Below, piece by piece: positions 1-7,551 of a stretch of 13,471 bases of DNA (the first letter of the stretch is position 1; every line of letters begins with the position of its first letter). The notes beneath the pieces were generated by a model. The model was not told where the DNA came from, searched no databases, and saw only the letters and a list, made by a program, of their open reading frames with translations. Source of the DNA: a bacterium (lineage in GTDB: Bacteria; Auribacterota; Auribacteria; Auribacterales; Auribacteraceae). The position numbers were made by a program, and so were the translations under genes. The stretch covers positions 1 through 13,471 of the forward strand of contig JAGGZS010000108.1 of NCBI GenBank assembly GCA_021161885.1, written 5' to 3'.

Positions 1-2
1 AT

Positions 3-1628
3 ATTCAGTTTAAAAAAATTTCACCGGATATAAAAAGTTACCTTATATTGAAAAGGACGGATATTGCAGACAGCTCGTCTCATATGGTATTTACGTGCCC
101 TGCAGGGGCAATGGCGGCTATAGGATATGTATATTATTATAATGAACAAACATATAAAACCCAATGGAAAATTAATCCGTTTATATTTTTTAAAGAAGGC
201 TTTGGCGGTTACGGCTATCCGGTACCCGATTTAACCACTTATTACGGAAGCAGGATTTTGTTTATACATATAGACGGCGACGCGTTTATCAGTATGTCGT
301 TAACAGAGCCTAACAAGTTATGCGGTGAAATTATCACCGAGAAAATTTTCAAGAAATATAAAGTGCCTACGTCTGCCTCAATAATAGCGGGCGAGATGAT
401 CATTGGCGAAGAGTTGCCGTGGATTAAAAATAAAAAAAATTTAACGCGGCTTGTAAAGCAAATGTATGCAGTTCCTTATATTGAACCGGCTGCACATTGT
501 TTTTCTCATCCGCTTGATTGGGAAAAACATATAACCGCGATAGCTTTGCCTCCTTATTCGGAAAAATTGACAAAAGAAAAACAAAAATTGCTGCAAGATA
601 CTGTATACGAGCATTTGACTATGGATATGGCTTACATTAACGCTGGCGATGATGAAATGGCGCGCAAAGAAACTTTAGGCGCGCTTGATTTTATAAATAA
701 ACATTTTTTAGCGGATACAGAAAAGGAAGCAAAACTTATTTTTTGGAGTGGCAATTGTTGTCCGCAGCCTGATGTCGTAAGATTATGCAACGAAAACGGC
801 ATATTGAATATTAACGGCGGAGACCCTGTATTCGATTCGGATTTTAATTCTTATTCTCATTTATGCCCTATCAAACGAGCCATAGATAACGCAGAGCAGT
901 TTTATACCGCCGCATGCAATGAAAATATCTACACAAACTTATGGACAGGTCCTTATTACGGTTTCAAAAATGTAATAGAACATTTTAAGCGGACGGAATC
1001 GCCTATCCGCATTAAGCCGGCTAATATTTATTACCATTATTATTCAGGAGAGCGAATATCGTCTGTAAAAGCGTTGAGCGAGGTATACGATTATGTGATT
1101 AAAAACAGATATTTTCCTATATATGTATCTGAATATTTAAAAATTGCCCAAGACTGGTTCAATACTGAAATATATGAGCTTGAAAAAGGCGAGGGATATC
1201 GGGTAATCAATCAGGGTGTATGCCGGACCGTGCGGTTTGATGAATGCGAAAAATATGTTGATTTATCCAAATCTAAAGGAGTAATAGGGTTCCTGCATTA
1301 CCAAGGGTCTTTGTATGTTCATTTGGACGAAGCGCATACGGCGGATATATGGCTGACAGGCAGTCAGCCTGAAATGCCTTATTTGATAAAGTCAAACGCA
1401 AAGATAACAAACTGGCGCGTCGCGAAAGATAATATATCTTGCCGAATAAGCGCAGTAGGTAAAGCGTTTATTCAGTTAGCTAATTTTGATTCAACTGAAA
1501 ATTATACTGTTTTGCTTGATAATAAAGAGGTTGAATATAAATGTGATGAAAACGGCGTTATAGAAATACAATTGCCGGAACAGCCTGTGATGAAGGATAG
1601 TCTATCATTAATAGTTAGCTCTAAATAA
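3..1628 (+). CDS. pelA: PelA-like periplasmic polysaccharide deacetylase, C-terminal part (5' end outside window)
   Basis: This gene is partial: the reading frame is open to base 3 with no upstream stop, so a TTG at 48 is not a credible start. Numbering from that TTG gives 526 residues, against roughly 950 for P. aeruginosa PelA. Visible parts are a polysaccharide-deacetylase-like domain (about residues 65-300) and a C-terminal domain of mostly beta character. Candidate catalytic and metal residues are D76 and D78 in an IDGD motif and H150/H154 in an HxxxH motif followed by Pro (bases 495-509). The Asp-to-His spacing resembles that of PelA. A WSGNC motif (233-237) and an NGGD motif follow. 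The known role is partial N-deacetylation of Pel in the periplasm, working with the PelB TPR region. The N-terminal glycoside hydrolase domain (GH166) of PelA would lie to the left and cannot be judged. pelB starts 10 bases downstream. Confidence 0.9.
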   Translation: MQFKKISPDIKSYLILKRTDIADSSSHMVFTCPAGAMAAIGYVYYYNEQTYKTQWKINPFIFFKEGFGGYGYPVPDLTTYYGSRILFIHIDGDAFISMSLTEPNKLCGEIITEKIFKKYKVPTSASIIAGEMIIGEELPWIKNKKNLTRLVKQMYAVPYIEPAAHCFSHPLDWEKHITAIALPPYSEKLTKEKQKLLQDTVYEHLTMDMAYINAGDDEMARKETLGALDFINKHFLADTEKEAKLIFWSGNCCPQPDVVRLCNENGILNINGGDPVFDSDFNSYSHLCPIKRAIDNAEQFYTAACNENIYTNLWTGPYYGFKNVIEHFKRTESPIRIKPANIYYHYYSGERISSVKALSEVYDYVIKNRYFPIYVSEYLKIAQDWFNTEIYELEKGEGYRVINQGVCRTVRFDECEKYVDLSKSKGVIGFLHYQGSLYVHLDEAHTADIWLTGSQPEMPYLIKSNAKITNWRVAKDNISCRISAVGKAFIQLANFDSTENYTVLLDNKEVEYKCDENGVIEIQLPEQPVMKDSLSLIVSSK

Positions 1629-1638
1629 AGATGTTGCG

Positions 1639-4600
1639 ATGAAAATAGATTTATGGAAAGTTTTTTTATTTTTTATTATTATTTTGTTTATTGCCTACAG
1701 GATATATCCGAGCCATTTTGAGATGGCTGTTCTTTTTGAACAGAGCGATATGTATTATATGGCTATATCCGAGCTTGAACAGTCTTTAACTAATCAGGTC
1801 TCTTTGCCTGCCTTGAATAAACTTGCTAAATTATATGAAACCGTGGGGGATATCGCCCCTTCAATAGAACATTATAAACAAATAGTCCGGCTCAATCCCG
1901 ACAATTACGATGCCCATCTTAACTTAATCAGAATTTTTCAATGGAACAGAAAACCCTTTGAGGTGGAAAAAGAATATGAAAGATTTTTTGCGAGAATTGA
2001 AAATAATCCGCAATTTTCAGAAAAATATCCTGATGAGAAAATTGAAATTTTAACCGCTTTAAGGAATATTTATTCCTATAACGCTCAATGGGATAAACTC
2101 ATAGATTCTATCGAGAAACTTAAGCAATGCGATCCGTCAAACGAAAAATATTATAATGATCTGATGGATTTGTATTTAAGAAAACGCGATAGAAAAATGA
2201 TAGCTTCGGTTTCAAAAGAAGCCTATGCGAAATTCTCTGATAAACAAGATGTAATGGAAAAAGTCGCTTGGGTATCTTATCTGATAGGCAACAATGACTT
2301 CTCAAGCGAAATATACGAACGGCTTACAGCAAAATACCCCCTGAATAAAAAGTACTGGATTGATTACGCTGTTATTCTTAAGAAAATGAATGACAAAAAA
2401 GCCCTTTCTCAAATGTATAAAAAAATGGCTGAAATTTTTAGCGCAGACAAAGACCTTTTGCACACTGTCGCGTATTTTTTTGTTGATAACAAGCAAATCG
2501 GCGATGCGCTGATACTGTATGAAAACCTGTATAACAATCTGTCTCCGACTCCTAAAATAGGTTTTGAGCTTGCTGATGTCTATGAACTGAATAAGCAGTA
2601 TGAACAGGCATTAAATCTTTTTTTATCTATAAGAGAACAGTATTACGACAGCAAAATTGTTACGGAAAGAATTATTTCGTTATATCTTGCTTTAAAGAAA
2701 TACGACCAGGCTGAATCGCTTATTATTGAGTTGATAAACGATAATCCCGCTGATAAACCTATGCTTGTTCAGCTTGCCAATATATACGAGTGGAACAATC
2801 TGCCTGCAAAAGCCGCGGGCGTATACGAACAGCTACATGCTTTAGAACCGGATAATACGCAATGGATTAAACAGCTGGCAAATAATTATTTATGGGCGGA
2901 TAATATCGGTAAGGCAGAAAATTTTCTGGAACATCTTTTGAAAATATATCCTGATGATATTAATTATAAACGGCAGGCTTTTTCTATATATTATGCCCGG
3001 CAGAATCATAAAAAAGCTATGCTCTTAGGGGAAGAAATCTTAAATTCCGGCATAACCGATGTAAGTTTCCTTAAAAAAATGAGTTATCTGTATTTTTCCG
3101 GCGGGCAAACCGATAAAATGGAAAAAATCCTGCTTGATATTATGAAACTTGAACCGGATGATTTGGAGGCTGTAGAAAGCCTCGCTTTATTGTACGAAGA
3201 AAAAGGAGCGCGGAAAAAAGCTATTGCCTATTATGAGAAATTGTGTAGCAAAATAGGTAAAGAAAAAATAAAAATTGAATGGGCGGCAAGCCTGTCAAGA
3301 TTGTATATTGACGACAAAGATTATAAGCGGGCAATAACTTTTCTGCAGGATAATATAAGAAAAAATCCGGCAAATACTGAGCTTAAAAAATATCTGGCTG
3401 AAGTTTTTGCGCAAACAAAACAGTATGAGCGGGCTCTCAACCTGCTTGACGCAATGCTTGCTGACGTATCAGGTGATAAGCAGAGCAGCATTATCAGAAT
3501 GATGGCAGAGGTTTTTTCCGATCAGAAAGATTATTTAAAAGCAAAAGAACTTTTTGAGCGCCTGTTAGAAAAATATCCTGATGATGCGCTTATCCAGAAA
3601 AATCTCGGTGATATTGAGACGACTTTAAATAATTATAATGAAGCGGTAAAATATTATTCGGCTTATTTGCGGAAAAATCCCGAAGATTATAATGTCCATT
3701 ATGCTTTAGGGTCTATTTATGATGGGCAAGGCAAAGATGCTAAAAAGTTTTACCATTACAAACAGGCATTGAGATTTTTACGCAAAAGCCCGAATAATCC
3801 TGATAACTATATTATGTACGCCCATATATATCAAGGTCTCGGCAGGTACTGGCAGGCGTCTTGGTTTTATAAAAAGGCGTTGGCTGAAAAGAAAGATAGA
3901 CCGGAAATTTTAAACGATTATATCGATTTTTTAATTGCGCGGAAATCTTATGTTAAGGCTTTTAATTTTATCCATAATTTGCCTGATAACATTAAATCAC
4001 GGCCGAGAACGCAAATGCACCTTGCGGCAATATACACGGAAACGAAACAATATAATAAAGCGTTGAAAATAATGGCTGCTTTGACTGCGCAGTTTCCTGA
4101 TAATGCCGATTTTCAAGCCGATATAGCGTTTATATATAATAAATTAGGCAGATGGGACAAATCTCTTAAAATATACAAAGACCTTCTTCATTCCCAACCA
4201 CCTGCTTGGAGCAGGTATCAGGATGTGAAAGATGAAACTAAATCGCTCGTAAAAACTTATGCTCCTCAGCTAAAAACCGGATTTTTGTTAGTAGAGGACA
4301 TAAAAAAAGATACCCAAATGTACTATTCCAGTTTTCAAATGTATATTACCGGGAATATTCTTTTAAAAACTAATTTTACACGTTATTTTTTCCATGATTC
4401 AACTGTTCAGGGCGGTCATGACGTGAATGCCGCAGTATCTGAAACCGGTATAGAGATAGATTATTTTCTGAATAAATTTTTATCGGTGAATTTAGGTCCT
4501 TTGATGCTCAATTATGGACCTAAAGATTTTGTAACGTTTAATTTAGGAATGAAATACAATAATAATGAAAATTTTTTGGTTGAACTGAATTACGCATACA

Positions 4601-5178
4601 ATGATAAGATTGTCGATCCGCGCGCAGCTGTGCCTCTTGGCGGAAGAATGAATCATATAGGTATGAAATTTGAATGGGATGTCGACGATGTGGTTAAACT
4701 TATGGCTGAAGGAATTCACGGGCAATACCATTTTTCTGATCGAGTCAGGAGGTTAGGGCTTCATACCCGGCCCGGATACAGGAACGATTTAATGCTTGGT
4801 GCGGATATTTCTATCCTGCATGATCCGCATCTTGCTTTCATATACCGTTTTAATTGGACGGACACACATTATGACCGGAACTACGCCTCTTTATTGTCTC
4901 TTAACTCAAAAGTCAGGTCGCATCAGATAGGATTATTGTTGGAACACGATATATCCGACAAAATTTCTTTTTTTGGCACAGGATTTGTTGCTAATGATGA
5001 TGAGCGAGACCTGTTTTTGAAAAATATGGGAAGCTGGGGGTACCAAACCGGTATTCGATTGAAAATCACCGATTCAATCGAATTAGGAGGTTCGTATTTG
5101 TTTCAGTACGAAAACGGCATAAAATCTCCACCCTCAAGGTCAACGTATTTAGATACTTTCGCTAACATAACATTTTAA
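1639..5178 (+). CDS. pelB: PelB-like outer-membrane export protein: N-terminal membrane anchor, TPR superhelix and C-terminal beta-barrel
   Basis: At 1179 residues it is close to P. aeruginosa PelB (about 1190). Residues 6-22 form one hydrophobic membrane segment. From about 30 to 870 the protein is a long series of helix pairs with TPR consensus features: repeated A/Y/L/N patterns, Pro-Asp or Pro-Asn at repeat ends, and a clear repeat near 60-105. From about residue 875 (base 4261) it changes to alternating polar and aromatic strands that suit an outer-membrane barrel of about 300 residues. It ends in Ile-Thr-Phe, and a terminal Phe is the usual signal for outer-membrane insertion. In the known system the barrel is the Pel export pore and the TPRs bind PelA in the periplasm. 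The ribosome binding site before the ATG is weak, so translation may depend on coupling to pelA, 10 bases upstream. Exact TPR and strand counts were not determined. Confidence 0.92.
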   Translation: MKIDLWKVFLFFIIILFIAYRIYPSHFEMAVLFEQSDMYYMAISELEQSLTNQVSLPALNKLAKLYETVGDIAPSIEHYKQIVRLNPDNYDAHLNLIRIFQWNRKPFEVEKEYERFFARIENNPQFSEKYPDEKIEILTALRNIYSYNAQWDKLIDSIEKLKQCDPSNEKYYNDLMDLYLRKRDRKMIASVSKEAYAKFSDKQDVMEKVAWVSYLIGNNDFSSEIYERLTAKYPLNKKYWIDYAVILKKMNDKKALSQMYKKMAEIFSADKDLLHTVAYFFVDNKQIGDALILYENLYNNLSPTPKIGFELADVYELNKQYEQALNLFLSIREQYYDSKIVTERIISLYLALKKYDQAESLIIELINDNPADKPMLVQLANIYEWNNLPAKAAGVYEQLHALEPDNTQWIKQLANNYLWADNIGKAENFLEHLLKIYPDDINYKRQAFSIYYARQNHKKAMLLGEEILNSGITDVSFLKKMSYLYFSGGQTDKMEKILLDIMKLEPDDLEAVESLALLYEEKGARKKAIAYYEKLCSKIGKEKIKIEWAASLSRLYIDDKDYKRAITFLQDNIRKNPANTELKKYLAEVFAQTKQYERALNLLDAMLADVSGDKQSSIIRMMAEVFSDQKDYLKAKELFERLLEKYPDDALIQKNLGDIETTLNNYNEAVKYYSAYLRKNPEDYNVHYALGSIYDGQGKDAKKFYHYKQALRFLRKSPNNPDNYIMYAHIYQGLGRYWQASWFYKKALAEKKDRPEILNDYIDFLIARKSYVKAFNFIHNLPDNIKSRPRTQMHLAAIYTETKQYNKALKIMAALTAQFPDNADFQADIAFIYNKLGRWDKSLKIYKDLLHSQPPAWSRYQDVKDETKSLVKTYAPQLKTGFLLVEDIKKDTQMYYSSFQMYITGNILLKTNFTRYFFHDSTVQGGHDVNAAVSETGIEIDYFLNKFLSVNLGPLMLNYGPKDFVTFNLGMKYNNNENFLVELNYAYNDKIVDPRAAVPLGGRMNHIGMKFEWDVDDVVKLMAEGIHGQYHFSDRVRRLGLHTRPGYRNDLMLGADISILHDPHLAFIYRFNWTDTHYDRNYASLLSLNSKVRSHQIGLLLEHDISDKISFFGTGFVANDDERDLFLKNMGSWGYQTGIRLKITDSIELGGSYLFQYENGIKSPPSRSTYLDTFANITF

Positions 5179-5203
5179 AAATTTTTTAAAGATAAAATTA
5201 TTC

Positions 5204-5209
5204 GGGGGA
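5204..5209 (+). promoter_or_regulatory. Ribosome binding site of pelC
   Basis: A G-rich stretch (GGGGGA) stands out in a very AT-rich 35-base gap and ends four bases before the ATG at 5214. It supports that start and shows that pelC, unlike most genes here, has its own translation signal rather than an overlapping upstream stop codon. Confidence 0.6.
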
Positions 5210-5213
5210 CGCA

Positions 5214-5786
5214 ATGTTTTCGAGAATTTGTTTTATTCTTATTATAGCTGTGTTTTTTTTCTACACAGGATGTGATTATTCTCGGCAATATGTAAGGCAA
5301 GATTTATATTATGAACAACTTGGCAAAATTGCGGTGCTGCCTTTTAACAATCATAGTTCAAACTCGCAGGCAGGGGAAACCTTAACACATCTATTTACAA
5401 CCGAATTATTAGCCCGCGAAGAGTTTAATGTTGTGTCGTCTTATGAATTGAAAAGAAAACTTAATCTTGATTATCCTGCTTCCGGCGAAGATATTATCGC
5501 CCAAACGCCGTTATCGGATATATCAAAGCTTGTAGGCGCTGACAGTGTAATAATAGGCGTTGTTACGCAGTATCAATATAAAAAAGGCCTGCGTGAAAAA
5601 CCTATCGTAGGAATAGACGTAAAATGCTATTTGACAGATAATAATGAGGTGGTGTGGGCATGCAGTTATACACTTGAGGAATTGGGGGTTTTGTTTCATC
5701 AAGGTTCGCGTGCCGAGGCAGCGCAGAAAGTTTGCCGCTATGTAGTTAATAATTTTGAAAAAAAACTGAAAAAAAAGAGTAAATAA
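5214..5786 (+). CDS. pelC: PelC-like lipoprotein of the Pel export channel
   Basis: The protein has 190 residues; P. aeruginosa PelC has about 170. A short N-terminus and a hydrophobic stretch (7-17) lead to Y17-T18-G19-C20, a lipoprotein signal with Cys20 as the predicted lipidated residue. The -3 Tyr is less usual than Leu. The mature part matches the PelC pattern: an AVLPF strand (residues 40-44), an Asn-rich loop, a QAGE turn, then alternating helices and strands. In P. aeruginosa, PelC forms a ring on the periplasmic face of the outer membrane below the PelB barrel. The residue after Cys20 is Asp21, which in E. coli would favour inner-membrane retention. The C-terminus is Lys-rich and encoded by two runs of eight A. 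The stop overlaps the next start by one base (TAATG). A generic CsgG/GNA1162-type lipoprotein is the alternative, but position favours PelC. Confidence 0.86.
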   Translation: MFSRICFILIIAVFFFYTGCDYSRQYVRQDLYYEQLGKIAVLPFNNHSSNSQAGETLTHLFTTELLAREEFNVVSSYELKRKLNLDYPASGEDIIAQTPLSDISKLVGADSVIIGVVTQYQYKKGLREKPIVGIDVKCYLTDNNEVVWACSYTLEELGVLFHQGSRAEAAQKVCRYVVNNFEKKLKKKSK

Positions 5787-6145
5787 TGGAGAATTCAATC
5801 GCTCTTGTAATAGAGCTGGATAGAAATATGGCGGATATAATAAAATCCACGCTTGAGTTTTATGGATTGGAAGTTTTATATATACCTGATCCTGAAGAAG
5901 TGGAACGAATTGTTAAAACCTATGATATAAAGATTATTATAGCCGATATTATGATACCGCATATCCCTGTCCTGTCAATTATGGTTAAGATAAGGCAGGA
6001 ACAAAATATACCTTTAATCATAACCGGCATAAAAGAACTTTGTAATGAAGAACGCAAACAGCTTTTGTATTACGCAATACCATTTTTACAGAAACCGTTC
6101 AGCCCAATGACGCTTATTGAAAGCGTCCGGGAAATGATAAAATGA
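5786..6145 (+). CDS. Stand-alone response-regulator receiver (REC) domain inserted in the pel operon
   Basis: The 119 residues make a single CheY-like receiver domain with no output domain. The landmarks are in order: strand 1 ending in E10-L11-D12, phospho-acceptor D54 in a D-I-M-I-P motif, switch residue T80 after strand 4, and K103-P104-F105 after strand 5. The usual acidic pair on strand 1 is altered to Glu-Leu, with Asp one place later, so metal binding may be weaker than normal. The conserved Asp, Thr and Lys suggest phosphorylation is still possible. The start overlaps the pelC stop by one base, and the stop overlaps the pelD start as ATGA, so translation is probably coupled to both. 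No histidine kinase lies in the window. The canonical Pel set has no such gene. Its role is unknown; adjusting PelD or the synthase by phosphorylation is inferred from position. It might also be a degenerate, phosphorylation-independent binding module. Confidence 0.85.
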   Translation: MENSIALVIELDRNMADIIKSTLEFYGLEVLYIPDPEEVERIVKTYDIKIIIADIMIPHIPVLSIMVKIRQEQNIPLIITGIKELCNEERKQLLYYAIPFLQKPFSPMTLIESVREMIK

Positions 6146-7551
6146 AAAAATCTTCATATAATATTTTTCGCGAAAGCATATTTGGAATAATATTCCTGAA
6201 TATATTGAATTATTTGTTTTTCCACAGCGCCCCTGGATATTACGGTGTTGAGCCGCATCCATATCTGGGGTTAATCCTTCTTATCGCCACGCGTTACGGT
6301 ACAGGCGCAGGTTTTTTTATCGCTTCGTTATGTTCATCGGTTTTTTGCGGAATTTGTTACTTGAAAGCTGGTAATCAGGTTTTTCATGACCCGTATATTA
6401 CAAAAACCGCGGTAGTTTTTATGGTAACCGGATGGATAATCGGTGAAATCCGTCAGGTTTATATTAGAAAGATGCAAAAGAACCAAAAGGAGTTGAAGGA
6501 ACAGAAGTATGCCGTAAGTTTATTGGAAGAAGAGAGTAAATTGCTTAAAAAAGTCAACAGGGAAATGGAAAAACGTATTATGGATGAAGTATCCACTTTT
6601 TCCAGCCTTTATGAAACCAGCCAGCGTTTGCAGTCGTTTAATGAAGAAGACATTTACAGTGCTATTTTACAGGTGCTTGTCCAGTATCTTGATGCGCAGG
6701 TATCCTCTGTTTATCTTGTTAAGAAAAATAAACTTGTTCTCAAAGAGTCAATAGGGGAAAAGCCCAATAGGGCTGAAAACATAGATTATACGAAAGATAA
6801 CGGGTTAATCGCCCGCGCTGTACGTGAAAGGTCTATTTTCAGCATTAGGGATTTTTTGTTCTTTAATAAAGATGAGATGATAGATGTTAATCAGTCTATA
6901 ATGGCTGCTCCTTTGATAAAATCTAACGGGGAACTGCTTGGTGTTTTGGCGATTGAGAAAATGCCTTTTTTTAAGATTACCGCGTCATCTTTAAAAATAT
7001 TCTCGCTTCTTGCTGACTGGGTGTCAAGTGATATAGAAAATGCTCTTTATTTTCAGGAAGTAAAAAATAAAAATATTATTGATGAAGTGCTCAATATTTA
7101 TACCGTAAATTATTTCCATACAAGATTAAGCCAGGAATTTTACCGTTCAAAAAGATATGTGCTGCCGTTATCAGTTATTTTGTTAAGAGTCAAAAATATA
7201 GAGAATATTTCAGTAAATAAACAGCTGAATATGTTTAAGTTTATATCTACCTCTTTAAACACTGCTTTAAGGTTGACAGACATTGTAACTCGCTACAAAG
7301 ATGATATTCAGTTCGGCATGATCCTCACAATGACCGATAACGATCAGGCAAAACTTGCGGTAGTAAGATTGAAAAATGTTTTTCAATCGTTGGGAATAAA
7401 CGCTATTAATGATGGAAAACCGTTGGAACTTGAGTTCGCTGTTGGGTCTTTTAATTCCGAGTTTAAGGATAAAGATCAGTTATTAATAAGTACTGAGGCG
7501 GAATTTGTAAAATGCACACAAGAAGGATCGAAATTAAACGTTTCATTATAA
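6142..7551 (+). CDS. pelD: PelD-like inner-membrane cyclic di-GMP receptor (TM, coiled coil, GAF, degenerate GGDEF)
   Basis: The length, 469 residues, is close to P. aeruginosa PelD (455), with the same domain order. About four membrane segments lie in residues 12-103 and a charged coiled coil in about 108-150. A GAF domain covers about 165-315 and a GGDEF-like domain about 330-469. The diguanylate cyclase signature is lost (K386-D387-D388-I389-Q390 in its place), but the inhibitory site R377-L378-T379-D380 is intact five residues before it. This is the known PelD arrangement: no synthesis, but cyclic di-GMP binding that switches on Pel production. R409 and R162 lie near the spacing expected for the two further arginine contacts in PelD, though this alignment was done by eye. 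The gene begins within the ATGA overlap with the receiver gene, and its last 40 bases overlap pelE. It is expected to bind PelE, PelF and PelG at the inner membrane. Confidence 0.9.
   Translation: MKKSSYNIFRESIFGIIFLNILNYLFFHSAPGYYGVEPHPYLGLILLIATRYGTGAGFFIASLCSSVFCGICYLKAGNQVFHDPYITKTAVVFMVTGWIIGEIRQVYIRKMQKNQKELKEQKYAVSLLEEESKLLKKVNREMEKRIMDEVSTFSSLYETSQRLQSFNEEDIYSAILQVLVQYLDAQVSSVYLVKKNKLVLKESIGEKPNRAENIDYTKDNGLIARAVRERSIFSIRDFLFFNKDEMIDVNQSIMAAPLIKSNGELLGVLAIEKMPFFKITASSLKIFSLLADWVSSDIENALYFQEVKNKNIIDEVLNIYTVNYFHTRLSQEFYRSKRYVLPLSVILLRVKNIENISVNKQLNMFKFISTSLNTALRLTDIVTRYKDDIQFGMILTMTDNDQAKLAVVRLKNVFQSLGINAINDGKPLELEFAVGSFNSEFKDKDQLLISTEAEFVKCTQEGSKLNVSL

Noticed and set aside
48..50. TTG as the start codon of the first gene
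   Set aside because: The same frame is open all the way to base 3, there is no good ribosome binding site before the TTG, and the product would lack the front part of PelA. The gene is cut by the window edge.
1631..1642. Tiny four-codon frame (ATG TTG CGA TGA) whose stop overlaps the pelB start
   Set aside because: It could act in translational coupling, but it has no clear ribosome binding site and is short enough to occur by chance.
5179..5213. Possible promoter or terminator in the gap between pelB and pelC
   Set aside because: The gap is AT-rich with a TAAAAT-like box, but there is no convincing -35 element at the right distance and no GC-rich hairpin.
5758..5788. Two runs of eight A at the end of pelC as a slippage site fusing PelC to the receiver domain
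   Set aside because: Reaching the receiver frame needs a -1 shift, but that frame has a TAA at 5780-5782 before the receiver start. A fused product is therefore not possible by -1 slippage.
7260..7310. Active diguanylate cyclase in the pelD product
   Set aside because: The GGDEF signature is replaced by Lys-Asp-Asp-Ile-Gln, so catalysis is not expected; only the I-site is kept.
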